A stretch of DNA of 64,000 nt from Casuarina equisetifolia. Lineage: Eukaryota > Streptophyta > Magnoliopsida > Fagales > Casuarinaceae. The notes under the pieces are model-generated. The model ran no database searches. It saw only the letters and a program-made list of their open reading frames with translations, and was not told the DNA's origin. Positions 26,501-38,000 of the stretch are shown here, piece after piece; the stretch's first letter is position 1, and each line of letters starts with the position of its first letter. A program made the translations under genes and the position numbers. The stretch lies in assembly GCA_028551475.1 (NCBI GenBank), contig CM052358.1:8601938-8665937 (forward strand). The letters are read 5' to 3'.

Positions 26501-26690
26501 CTGTAAGATTATTTTCTAAAATTGTTTTGACTTTGAAGAGGCACGATGAATGCATGGGAAAACTAACATCTAAAAAATAATAATTTAGATAACTATTTTT
26601 TTTTTTTTGAGTTTTTTTGTCCAAAATTTTTTTTATCAAAAGTGTTTGTGTCTTGAATTTTATTGTGAGAGCAATTTATTGTCAGGATGG
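23580..26690 (+). repeat. Tandem degenerate copies of the CNIC gene leader and start
   Basis: Sequence like the 5'-leader intron and start of the gene at 45621 recurs. Blocks of T-rich sequence, GTTTGTGTCTTGAATTTTAT, then a start-like ATGGCCAAA or its decayed form occur near 23690, 24500, 24950 and 26687. A second block (TTTCTAGGTTCTGAATAGGT, then GAGCTCAATGTATAA, then TTTTTCTTGAAAGAATTTG) recurs near 23900, 24725, 25150, 25950, 26100 and 26245; the last three are tandem at about 145 bp. The first three starts lead into short Lys/Gly-rich remnants without the cysteine half. Confidence 0.75.
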
Positions 26691-26911
26691 CCAATGGCAA
26701 AAAAGGTAAGGGAGCATTTGGAATAATGGGAATGGGCAAAGGCAAAGGGAAGCTGAAATCAGAGGCCACAAAGGCAGCAGTTGACAGCATAAAGAAGGTC
26801 CGCAAATGCAACATCTATGGTATGAAAGAGAGTTGCACCTTCTCTTTCCTTGCTAGTCACAAGGCTAACTACACTGGGGTAAAAGATTCCAATATCAACA
26901 TCTGTAATTGA
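26687..26911 (+). pseudogene. Degenerate copy of the small CNIC-cysteine gene
   Basis: The 74-codon frame matches the 79-aa product at 45621-45860. It keeps the Gly/Lys-rich start (FGIMGMGKGKGKLKS), then a K-C-N-I-Y segment where the intact gene has R-C-N-I-C, and LASHKANY where the intact gene has LTSHKAEC. Two cysteines of the presumed metal-binding cluster are therefore replaced and the C-terminus differs. It is a decayed or neofunctionalised paralogue; decay is more likely given the ruined copies upstream. Confidence 0.6.
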
Positions 26912-27084
26912 ATCTTTAGATTGAATCTGCCTCTCTTGTCTAGATTGAACTACCTCTCTTACGTTTGGATTCAAATTGCTCTTATCTTTGAATTGAAATT
27001 GTTTTGGGTTGAAATTGCTTTAATCTTTGGATTGAAATTGTTTTGGGGTTGAAATTGATTATATAAGTATATCGATTATCCTCA

Positions 27085-27260
27085 CAATGGGCTGTAATCC
27101 ACACCCACGACGCTGAGCGCAAATTATATTGGGCCTTTACTTATGGGCCTTTCTCCTATTCTCCCACAATGGGTTGTAATGCACACGCACGACACTTGGG
27201 TGCAAATTATTTGGGCCTTTTACATATGGGCCCTTCCCCCACTCCCCCTCCTCCCTAGCT
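27085..27260. repeat. Two TGGGCC-rich direct repeats, promoter-like
   Basis: CACAATGGGCTGTAATCCAC and CACAATGGGTTGTAATGCAC start two units of roughly 90 bp, each with TTGGGCCTTT and TATGGGCC. A telo-box-like AAACCCTAAAC follows near 27297. TGGGCC/T (site II) plus a telo box typifies plant promoters of translation-related genes, but I find no intact gene downstream, only an rbcL fragment. Confidence 0.6.
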
Positions 27261-27378
27261 TCACTGGGCTCAAATTCCCACAAACCCAACACCTCTAAAC
27301 CCTAAACACATCAAAACACAGATGGTACATGGACAACCGTGTGGACGTATGGGCTTACTAGTCTTAATCATTATCAAT

Positions 27379-27628
27379 GTTACCACATCAAGCCAGTTAC
27401 TGGAGAAAAAAATTAATATATTGCCCATGTATCTTAGATTTTTTTGAAGAAGGTTCTGTTACTAGATTGTGGGTAATGTATTTGGATTCAAGGCCCTACG
27501 TCTGGAGGACTTGCAAACCCCTTACTGCTTGTTCTAAGACTTTCCAAGGTCCGCCTCATGGAGATAAATTTAACAAGTATGGCCGACCCCTATTAGGATG
27601 TATTATTAAACCTAAATTGGGATTATGA
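27379..27628 (+). pseudogene. rbcL: Plastid rbcL fragment (NUPT)
   Basis: The sequence encodes a degraded piece of the Rubisco large subunit: F-F-E-E-G-S-V-T, then V-G-N-V-F-like nucleotides, [22 protein letters not shown] and IKPKLGL, corresponding to the N-terminal third of the plastid protein. Small internal deletions and substitutions break it. It stops abruptly after the KPKLGL codons. This is plastid DNA transferred to the nucleus and is not functional. Confidence 0.93.
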
Positions 27629-27639
27629 ACAAAAACAGA

Positions 27640-27880
27640 AAAAAAAATTAAATAAATAAATAAAAGCAAAAAGAGGAAAGAAAATCTAAAAAAATAAGGA
27701 ACATATAGATTTAGTAGAGCAAGAAAAATGGGAGGAAAAGGACAAATAAAATACGGAATAAACAGATCCAACAGCTGAAAAAATATATGGGCGGCAAAGT
27801 AGAAAAAAATAGGAGCAAAGCAAAAAGATAAAAAATAAAAATAAATAAAAAATAAAAAATAAAAAATAAAAAATAAAACG
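27640..27880. repeat. A-rich low-complexity tract with AAATAAAA repeats
   Basis: The plus strand is almost all A with scattered G, and includes an (AAATAAA)n-type run at about 27830-27880. The long minus-strand frames here are T-rich artefacts. Confidence 0.8.
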
Positions 27881-28015
27881 TATAGAGGCCACTGTCAAGG
27901 TTAAATGGAGAAGCCCAAATATGATATGATACGAGAGAGGGAGACCCAGAAAAGGATCTGTGGTTCCATCCAGCAAGCAAACTGATTGGCCATGTTTAAG
28001 GTTAAACAGGAGACC
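27880..28015 (-). repeat. Inverted copy of the 44510-44680 block
   Basis: Read on the minus strand, this block (CATGGCCAATCAGTTTGCTT, then GGATGGAAC, then AGATCCTTTTCTGGG) matches about 44510-44650 on the plus strand, upstream of the CNIC gene. Confidence 0.8.
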
Positions 28016-28514
28016 AAAAGGGTAGAACTGAACCTAAAATACTGACACAATTTACTGACGGTGTGGCTTATCATCACATTCGAAATTCAAACTCTAAAGG
28101 GTAATTCGGACATTTAACGTGGGTTTGAGCTATCATTATTATCAACTAATATTTAGCTTTAGCCTCTCAAGAGTTTTCCTTAAAAATAAAAGGAAAAGGT
28201 CGAAAATAAAAATTTAAAAATAACTAAGAAACTAAAGATAAGATCTTTTGAATTTCAACTTCTATTTTTGCAATCAAAATAAGAGATGAGAGAAAAAAAA
28301 TACTATATACATTTAAATAAGGAACGCAAACTGAATAAAAAACAATCGCAGCACAAAAATTTAGAAATTAGGAACGTAAAGATTTTGCAGAACACAACAG
28401 AGTGGGGAGCACAAAGAAAAGAAAAAAAAGGAGGGTAAAGGTTTAACACATCAAATAAAAGATGGAAACAAAAAACAAAAAATAAAAAAGCAAGGAATGT
28501 ATGAATTTAATAGA

Positions 28515-28715
28515 TAAAAAGCTTCCCTTCCGAGATTGATGAATAATGGAATGTGGTTGGATTGAAGAGTGGGAAGGAACAAGGAGGGCCATATTTTTCC
28601 TTCACCATCACTACCATTCAAAATTTGAGAAAAAGAAAAAACCAAAAGTTTCAAAATGGAGCTTGTAACTCTCTGAATTGGCTTGCAAAGAGAGACTAAA
28701 AATGCAACGTGACAA
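28515..28715 (+). pseudogene. SAC3C intron 3 fragment
   Basis: From GAGATTGATGAATAATGGAA onward this matches 15015-15215 in intron 3 of SAC3C and the equivalent of the pseudogene at 55835 onward. No exon sequence remains beside it. It marks a further, nearly erased SAC3C copy at the left edge of module 2. Confidence 0.85.
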
Positions 28716-29204
28716 TGTATAGCTCTTCTATTTGGATTGGTAGAATAATTAGATTAAAGGATATAATTGTTATTACAATCAATGATCACTATGTAATTAT
28801 AGAATTAAGAAGTACCTTTTAAATATAATGAGTTTCCTGGTAATATTCATAAGTTACCTTATGAGTTAAATCTTAGGCTTTATATGTTCAGTGGTTGAAA
28901 TTCCTCACTCAACTTTAAGCCCTCAAAATATATTTGATGTGTAAAAGAACATCTATTTCATTTTTTTTAACCTTGAGATTAAGTATACTTGATATACAAA
29001 AAATTATTAAAGATGAAAGTTCCATATAAACAATATTCAGTCCTTAGATAATATTTAAATGTAAGATAATATTCAATCTCTCTAACATAAGTACTAATTT
29101 TTGGATAAAATTTTAAACTTTTTAATACAAAGGACAATAAAGGCAAGGCTCGTAATGCTTTTATTGTCCCTTGTAGTGAGGTGTAAAGGTGTAAAATAAT
29201 TTTT

Positions 29205-29246
29205 AAAAAAAAAAAAAAAAGGAGAGAGAGAGAGAGAGAGAGAGAA
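29205..29246. repeat. Poly-A and (GA)n microsatellite
   Basis: An A-run followed by AGGAGAGAGAGAGAGAGAG. Simple sequence. Confidence 0.9.
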
Positions 29247-29772
29247 ACAATGTCGTCCTCGTGAGAGCAATCTTTAGATCTCTAATGGGCTAGAGGCTAA
29301 AGGTTAGGGGGCAGGTTAGGGCACTGCAGTTTGCTGAGTTGAGGTATGAAAGCCATACTTAGAAAGATAATTTTTTTGAAAAAAGAAAATTGGTACGGAA
29401 TAAGGTCTGTTTTGTATACACACGCCGATTTCGCTCCACCGCTAAAGGACAGGAATTTCTTACTGGCCAAAGTGTTGAATTTCAAAATCTCCCCCTTCCT
29501 CTTTCTTTTTTGGTGTCATATTTTTTTTTATCTTCGATTAACATATAAATTTTTTCACGCCTTTTGGCCAAACCAGGAAGAAGTTACCCGACCTAAAGTC
29601 ACCATCTGCATAAACTCATAGTTCCAAAAGTCACAATCATCAACACTAAATAGAATAGAAATACGTCAAGAATAAAATAATTCGTATACATTTTTTTTTA
29701 TTACAAGTGGGTGATATTTCAATTGCGTATTAAGTAGTAGTATTGATCTGGATCATCGGAAACGAGGGGAAA

Positions 29773-30125
29773 ATGGTAGCTAGCAGATGCATCGGAAGAC
29801 TTAAGCTAGTTATGGTCGTATGGCTTATCTTTGTTCTCACTTAGGTGCAAGTGAAGTACCTTGGCCTTTTCCCTTCCAGTCATAGACTATGCCGCGAAGT
29901 GCAATAAACACTTCCCCGTATCGTGTACTCCTACCAGGCAATCCGATGCCCAATTATAGGATATAATATTGGGTCGTCCTCTCCTTTTACATAAGAAATG
30001 CACTGTAGAAAACTTAAAGCAATGCTCCATACATAATACTTAGGAAACCAACTTTGCTTGCTTGCAACGTTCAATTTTACTTGAAAGGCAAGAACGAAGA
30101 GGTCCTTTCGCGTTATCAATTGTGT
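29773..30125 (+). pseudogene. Broken, rearranged copy D of the eight-cysteine family
   Basis: The 5' part (29773-29890, plus strand) has the same MVASRCIGRLKLVMVV leader as copies at 19154 and 51390. The 3' part (about 29927-30125) lies on the minus strand, where the Lys-Tyr-Tyr-Val-Trp and Leu-Tyr-Pro-Ile-Ile landmarks are readable. The two halves therefore face each other. Treated as a fossil with several breaks. Confidence 0.65.
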
Positions 30126-32580
30126 TGCTTACAAACTTCAAAATTAGTTGCCAAATTAAAGTAAAAGAGTAACGTAAAATTTAAACAAAACAAAATTCAG
30201 CCGAAAAGGACATAATAGTAACTTGCTCTTTTCTTAATTTTAATTGGTAAAATTGTCTTGAGAAATCTATTCCCTCTTAGCATGTTACTCTAATCTAAAT
30301 TACATTCATAATTGGACGAAAAGGACAAAAGGTATAACTATTGAAAAGAAGTGTGATGTGAGAATTTTACATTCTTATGGTTCTAGAGTGCAACCACTTG
30401 TAACAACCCTTACCTTGCCCGGAGTCACATGGCATCTCTCATTAACAAAAGGTTAATTTCATTTGTATTAGCTTCAATGAAAGATATAGAAAATTGACTA
30501 AAGACAAAATAGGTATATTAATATGATTTCCAAAAATCTCAAAGATGCATATGTTTTAAGAAAATTGGGAATGCTACCCATTTAAAAAAGTGAGAGCAAA
30601 CACGATAAATTGCTCCAGGGCCAAGACATTTCCATAGTAAAAAGAATTAAAATGAAAAAAAAATCATGTCAGTAATTGGAGAACCATAATATTTTACTAA
30701 GAGTTTCAATATCTCTCATTGCTTAACTTTCCAAGACTCGAATATCAATTAGATAATAATCCCTTGACACCAAAAGCATCCAAGGTAAAAAGGAACTTAT
30801 TCATTAGAATGGATGTGTAAAATAAATAAATAAAGAATGTGACTTTTTTTCTTTAGGTAAATGAGAAATATGAAAGAATTGAATACTCGAGACTTTCTAA
30901 TCTTGCTTGCCAATTGTCTTTTCACAAGTGTAATTTTATAGTTTTTTGTCTGAGTCCAACAAGCTTAGAAAGTCATGTACTAGTTGGTAGTTGGCTTTTT
31001 TTAAGTCTCAAATGTTAATTCATAATTTGCAACAATCCATTTTTATATAATTGTCTTTTCACGTGTACAAGATTCTTAGTCTTAACTTCCATGTCTTTTA
31101 GTAAATGAAGAGACATAACACCCTTAGCTCTATTATTCAAATACGCTGACCTACAATGTTTTACAACTAATTTGTTCTTTTGAAACTTTAAAATAGGTGT
31201 GTTTATATTATGATTATAAGCTATCAAATTACAGTTTGTTCATTTTGACTCCATCCTACTTTTTTAGTTATACGTCACTTTTGCTAATTAAATATCAGAT
31301 CATGCCAAACTATTTTGAAAACTTATGATCGTAGCCAAGAGATATTGCTTAAACTAGAAGCACAAAAACTATTGTCAAAAGGTCACAGCTACTAAAACAA
31401 AATTCAACAGCCTTTTCTTAATTGCTATATCTTATTCAAATGTTAATTCATAATTGGCAACAATCCATTTTTCTATAATTGTCTTTTCACAGGTATGAAC
31501 ATTTTATTCATAAATTTCATATCTTTTAGTAAGTGAAAAGACATAACACCCTTAGTTCTATTATTCATATTTATTGACCTACAATGCTTTTCAACTAAAC
31601 TGTTTTTCTCAAATTTTAAAGTAAGTGGTTGCTATTATAATTATAGCTACCAAATTATAATTTTTTTCATTATACATCACTTTTGCTAATTAAATATCCA
31701 ATCATACCAAACTATTTTGAACCTTATGACCGTAGCCAAAAGATATTGCTTAAACTAGAAGCACAAAAACTATCGTCAAAAGGTCACAACTACTAAACTA
31801 CGTTTCTTTGAATAAAATTAATTCTTCAAGGACATCTAATCCTCCAATTGCACATATAAAAGATTGAATGGTTTAAGCATTTCCATCTAATATTAAGCTC
31901 AAACAAGTAAAATTTCTCTAGTGGGAGAAAAATGATGACTTTATTAGTTATAGTGACAATAAAGTGACTCATAGTCGATCACTCTTTAGTGCAAGCAAAT
32001 GAAGTCATGCCTAGTTCTTTCAACACCTCTTCACTCCACATTTGGGTTCCTCATCTCTTAGAAACTAATCAAGTTCAAGGACCACTCATTATTTGCTTGA
32101 AGAACAAACTTGAAAAGTGCAAGGAAATTTCTGTTCGAGAATACACCTATGAATTATGTATTTTTGAAAGTTTCATTCACTGTCTGGAGCGTCTCAACCA
32201 TCCTAATGCCCCAATAATGTATCCTAAAATCATAAATTGTTTACTAAATTGCCTACACAAACACAATGACAGAAGCCATTGCGGAACTTGTTTGATGAAA
32301 TGTTATGAAGACCATATCAACTAGTGATCTGAAGTTATTCAGATTCAATCTCCATGACCTACTACTTATTTGGTAAAGAGTTCTTCACTACTCTTTTTGT
32401 CATCTACATTGAAATAATGTATATTAGATTCATAATCTTATCCTATGCACTATATGCTGATCAATCTTCTTTTATACTGAAAGCAATCATTCAAAAGTAA
32501 CATTATTTCTACAATAAAAAATGGTGGTTTAATATGAAATGATTTATTTTTATCCAGCAAAGTATGTTGTTTCTTCTACA
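30126..32580 (+). repeat. Segmental duplicate of about 47620-49760
   Basis: From AAAAGAGTAACGTAAAATTT (30164; also 47641) the two regions are co-linear over about 2.2 kb and include copies E and H of the cysteine-rich family. Part of the left copy is internally duplicated: CAACAATCCATTTTTATATA-type sequence at 31025 and 31455, and CAAAAGGTCAC near 31375 and 31777. Confidence 0.85.
31932..32324 (+). pseudogene. Copy E of the eight-cysteine secreted protein family, one break
   Basis: Begins after a GTGGGAGAAAA leader shared with the copy at 49123. A hydrophobic leader is followed by the family signature: SSLHIWVPHLLET, then C-X7-C, C-X7-C, CX3C and a final CX3C-Tyr-Glu-Asp-His-Ile-Asn. An extra cysteine lies two residues before the last pair. 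A TATA box (TATAAAAG, 31855) lies 77 bp upstream of the start. The mature part is readable from about 31989, but I count about one break overall, so it is listed as a fossil. If an alternative start were used it could still make a leaderless product. Confidence 0.6.
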
Positions 32581-32584
32581 AGAA

Positions 32585-32790
32585 TCTTAGCTTGTAGCAA
32601 TAGTTGACACCCGTCTAGGCTTTCGAAATCTACCAAGATTGTAAGTAGTAATTTCAAGCTCTAAAATGATACCAAAAAACTTGTATTCCTCTCATTATGC
32701 GTAACAAGTTGTCTAAAGGGGTTTTATGAAAAGCACATTAACAAGCACTCTGATGTCATTCATACCAGTTTCTATGACTTCCAGCTTTAG
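32585..32790 (+). pseudogene. 3' tail fragment F of the eight-cysteine family
   Basis: About 32715-32750 encodes Cys-Leu-Lys-Gly-Phe-Tyr-Glu-Lys-His-Ile-Asn, like the last cysteine pair and tail of the family. The surrounding sequence resembles the 3' flank of copies E and H (about 49800-49860). No leader or first half is attached. Confidence 0.5.
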
Positions 32791-33622
32791 ATGTTGTAAC
32801 GATCCTTGAATTATTCATTCTGCCTTTTTCTTCACATTACATATTTGAATTTGATTGAACAACATTACTAGTTTATTAAGATTTCCACTGCTTCACAGTG
32901 TTTACATTCTTAAGACTCGAACACAAGTTCGATAGGAAACCATGAGGAAGCACTTATGCAGACTTCAAAGGGTTTCTAAGATAAAAAGTGATTTTAATCT
33001 ACGAGAATGGGTACAGTGACTTATAAATAAAACTACAGTTGAATACAAGACTCTGAACTATGTGGCAGGAAGAGCATAGATCAATGTCAGCAGCCAAAAA
33101 GAAATCCTTCATATACCAGCATCAAAAGGGGAAAATTTCAACCTTTGTTTCAAGCAATTACAAACTAGCGTATAGAATGACAAGAAAAATAAATAATACG
33201 TGGCATTACCATATTACTCTACTTTCTTACTGCTTAGAATGAAATGATTTCTCCAACCTTCCAAAAGGGTCTTTTATTTAAAATTTGAGACTTTTCGATG
33301 CCAACACCAAGGGAAAGTTACGAGGTTTGGATGCCTTTTGATAAAATTTGTTTCTTAATCACGTTGTATCCTTTTTGGTAGATAACTGTTGCTTAAACCA
33401 GGAGCGAAGTTCCTGCAGAAGGGTCTTACTTCCGTATGTCAACTATTAAACAACAGTTACTGGATAAGTTATAATAAAAACAACCATTAAACAACAGTTA
33501 GCAGATAACTTATAATAAAAGGCATGACTAGGGAATTGCACGTATATACGAGTAAAGGGTTCAAGCCTCTCCATCTGAGTTGAACTTCACAAAGAGAAAA
33601 TTTCTTTAGTGAAAGAAAGGAG
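32791..33622. other. Intergenic stretch
   Basis: No gene recognised. The interval includes the upstream region of copy G with a duplicated AACAACAGTTA-containing segment (about 33448-33515). Confidence 0.4.
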
Positions 33623-33900
33623 ATGACTAAGAAATGCATTAGAGAAATTGTTATTGGGATGATGGAATTGTTTCTCCTGATCCACTTTGAAGTGCAGGCT
33701 AATCATGTCACGCCTCGCTCTTTCTCTGCCTCTTCACTTCAAAACCCGCTTCCTAATATACTATCTTGGACTCGTTAAATTGAACGAGTGTTTGATGCAA
33801 ACTGAACCATCAGACCTTTTCCTTTTAGCGAACTCTAGCAATGAATTTCTTTATATTGTCATTATGTAGTCTCGCACAAGTATTTGTAAAACGAAAATTG
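33623..33900 (+). pseudogene. Broken copy G of the eight-cysteine family
   Basis: The frame starts with MTKKCIREIVIGMMELFLLI, a signal-peptide-like leader, then VQANHVTPRSFSASSL, which parallels the VQANEVMPSSFNTSSL of copy E. Little of the cysteine part is recognisable. TATATACG lies about 80 bp upstream. Treated as a fossil with several breaks. Confidence 0.6.
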
Positions 33901-35041
33901 AGGACAGTAATAATGGTTGCAAGGTAACTGAATGGACTTGTATAGTTGACAAACGTTTTTTTTTTTTTTCCTATTGCTGTTTGTTTTTCAGGAAGTGCTG
34001 TGAAGAATTCAACATTTTATCTCCACGTCTTATAATAATTATCTCTAGCATTTTCACTAATAATGTATTTGCTTTGGTGTTCTATCTTCCTAGCTACTCT
34101 TGACTTCACTTTGTAAAATAAATGCAAAATGCAATTTTCTATATATTGCTACTGCTCCACATCTTCTATTTACCTACCAAAAAAAAATTTAAAAAAATGT
34201 AAGATTTATTGTCTGCATCGTAATATGCCTTCTCATCATGATAATTAAGGTATCATACAATCATGTGTCACATTACATGATTGATACATGAACTCAACTA
34301 ATGGGAGCCTAAGGGTGCTTAGGAGGATTTTGGCTTTAATATCATATTAAAAATTTATTGTCCAACTCAAAAGGCAACTCAAAAGCATTAAGTAGAAGAA
34401 TTTATTATTTTATAAATTACTTTTTAAGTTTTTATATTTTCCACATGGGACTTGACATACTCATCAATATAACTTTTTTCCTTTGTATTTTGGTAGGCAG
34501 AATTCTTATTAAGTCCAAAACCATGCTTAGTGCTATCAACTCCAAGTGCATTGAACATTGATATTCTTACTTCAGTTTGGTTGAGTCCCTTTTTGGCAAT
34601 GATCTAGCGATACTAGGCTTCTGTTGTTGTAGTTCATCAACTTTTACCCTTAAGGCTTTCGACTATAAATTTAATGATCAAGTCAGGTACATTGCTCTCC
34701 CTGATAACAAATTGATGCACTGGGAAGGTAATAGGCTCAAAAGTTCAACATGTTAATTTAGAAGTTTTCTACAATCGAAATGTCCATATTACAATTATCT
34801 CTTCCATTGAGAGTGATTATGTGTCCATCTCCTTATTTTTGTATTCAATTAATTTTTAAAATTTTTTGTAAACTAGAAGCAACAAGTGAGCTCAACTTAG
34901 AAAAGTGCAACATTAAAACGCAGTTGAACACAATTTGCCTTTTCTGTACTTCATCTCAAACAAAAGTACCATTTATTTCTTCCCGTTCCTCGATCAGCTG
35001 TGTCAAGTCAGCCGAGAGAGAACACATTGACAGGAATTGCT
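33901..35041. other. Intergenic stretch and probable 3' flank of the 35042-40734 gene
   Basis: No gene recognised. Open frames at 34358-34561 and 34780-35070 lack support; the latter is antisense to the last exon of the membrane-protein gene. Confidence 0.4.
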
Positions 35042-38000
35042 CTAGGCCCATAGCACTGTCAAAACCATAAATAGCACGATAGCCAGTCCAACGCAGAGCC
35101 CAACAATTGCCATGAAAGCCTGGAGATAGTTAAAGGGATGAGAAACTTATAATTCAACAACACTAAGCATTCATTAGTAGCGGTATGCCTGACCTTCCCT
35201 TGAGACTCGAACTTAAATTTGACGGTGAACCATGACAATCCTCTGTCAACAAAAGGTGCAAGAGCAAGCGCCCTGCGAAAGTAGCACCTCCCAGAATCAA
35301 AAGGCTGTTATATTTAACAATATACATACATATATATATATATGTATCACAATAACAATGGATGGAGTGGCATGTAAAAAAAAAAAATAACAGTACAGCT
35401 ACAAATGAGCAATATAAGATCAGAAGAACATAAAACAATGTCCATGACCCCTAGATGAAAGGAAGAAAAGGATGATTTTTTCAGTTGCATCAAAGATACA
35501 AAAGGATGTCAATGCCACCAGATATGACTTCCATATGCACCAAATGTCTCAACCTACTTTCCTCCCAACCCCGCACCCAAAGAAGGCAACAAAACTCAGT
35601 TACAAGCTGCGATACAGATCAAAACTGAACAGCATATGTCAAGACTTCTATCCACAGTTCAAATGACAGAATTTCATTAATTTGAACCACCTAAAATTTG
35701 ACATCTAAGCAAACTTTCACCATGCCTTATTCAAGGATCCAGAAACAGTTCACTGAAATAATTAGCTAAGAAAGTTTTGAACAGTAGCAGCTCACCCGCC
35801 TGCTCGTACAAGCTTAGTAACTTGACTTCCAGCCCATATCATGGCCATTATTTTAAGGAATCTGCAAATAACCAAAGGTTTGATGTCAATTTAATGTATA
35901 CTTTTCCTTTGCACAAAGACTGTAATATTTTTCAGGTCATTCATGCTTATGAAAAATACTTATATTGTTCCACTTCTCATAGAAAAATTAATAGCATATT
36001 TGTTACACCTTTTAGCCGCTGCAAGATATCCCATCCTTCCAGGTGCAGGAGCAACATAAAACCTAAAAAATAAAAGCAGATTGCAGTCGTCCCGTAATAC
36101 ATCCAGAACATCTTCATGAGTACCATAGGAAACAAACAAAAGAAGTGAAGCACCTTCTCTGTATGTTTTGCAGTTCATTTTTCAAAAACTTGGCTCTTCG
36201 AAATACTGGTCATAACCATATGATTCTTGGATCACAATTTAATTTGTAAATATTAGTTATATTTATTGTTTGAATCTAAGAAATTTGCATTTTAGTGCAT
36301 TCCTTTATTTATTTATTTTTTCTTTTCTTTTCTTTTCTTTACTATCAAAATTCTTCTGATATCACATATTCCAGAAGGCATACAAACTCCCATGCCAAAC
36401 AACAACAATTACAGATAAGTTAACAAGAAAATATAATGCCTAGAAGAAAATTCTTTTTCAGCTGAAATGATCCAAATTCGCCTAAAAATGAAACACACTT
36501 AAACAAATCGAACTTTAATGCAGAGTTACAATAGCAAAGCTTTGGAACTGAAAATAAATGCAGTCACCTACCCTGTTATCACCTCTCTTATTAGGCACCA
36601 GAGAAAACAAACTTCAAATGCTGGTCAAATATTTGATAGAGGATAATGGAAGGGTGGGAAATGTCAACCTATCACACCATTATGAAACCCAAACTTATTC
36701 CAAATATTTCAGGTGGGTATGCAGGTAGAAATAATTCCCCCTATCGATGACTGGATCCTATCCACAGGCTCCAAGAATGGAATGAAAATGCAATTCTTCA
36801 ATGACTTAAAAAGTACAAGTTGTTGAGTGAGTGCTGGAAAAGCGAAGCAACTATTTGACATCTCATTGCCCGAAGTGATGACAAGAAGGAAACAAAGTAA
36901 ATACAGTTAAAAAGTTAGCTAACTCAAGGCAGCAAATATAAGTTGGCTGCTAAAAGTAAATATGCCTAATTTTTTAAGTTAATAGTGAATGTATTTGGAA
37001 ATTATCAGTCTGAGAATAAAGATTGCAGAGAATACGAACTCTAAGAGCAAAAGTTGGCTACATTTCTTTCGTTATGCACAACATAGGGTACTGAAGCTGT
37101 GACCAACTGACCACAGCCTAAGCAAGTCCTGCTTTTCATGTTTTAGGCAACAAAAACAAAGTTTGAGGACATCAAAACAGCCAAGTATTATATATCATGC
37201 TCCGAAAGAGATACACTCTAAGTGAATTGAAAGCACAGATATGAAGTCAAGTTTGGCCTGAAGCAGTTTAGAGAGAAAAGCCCAAGATACAAGTGTGCTA
37301 CTTGACAATAAAAGACCCATAATGAAAGTTTCCACATAATTTTGTATTTCTCATTCTAATTAGCGTAAGTACTGCCAAAAATATCTTAACAATATTATTC
37401 ATCTATCTCAGGCTTACTATAAAAGATATTTTAATAGTAAAACTGTTAAAATTTACCAAACGCAGAACACCATGGATATTCAGAAATATACTTCAAAACT
37501 TCATATTGGACAACATCGTTTCAAGGAAATCAAATTGACAGATTAACCAAGGATCAACAATACCTTCCTCCTTTCAACTCAAAGGTTTCCAGAGGTTGAA
37601 AATTACCACATTAGAGGCCAATTTGCACAAACTAGAAAAAGATTGAAGATTAGTTAGCAATGCCTAGGTTGTCTAATGTCATACTGTAATAAGTATCACA
37701 CAAACTGCAAGCAGATTTTGTTGTTCCCTGTCCTTTGAAATCCTTCAAGTTTCAATATTTCTTAGCCTCATTTGAACCCATAAACTCCCAGCTTTTTTCT
37801 TATGTCCTTCAGAACTTTGTATCCATAATCTCAATTTTACCCTAATTAAACATATTTTCCTATTCAAGAGGTTGCACAAACAAAAATCAGAAGTATAGAA
37901 ACCTCAACAAGGGGAAGGCTGCTAAAGGCAGATCTGTGTACATAGAAATTTGAATGCCTTGCTGGTTAGCACTTACGGAGACCAAAAAGTTAATGTACTC

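Noticed and set aside
27556-27980. Long hydrophobic minus-strand frames rich in Phe/Leu
   Set aside because: They are translations of a poly-A tract on the opposite strand and run into the rbcL fragment in the wrong strand.
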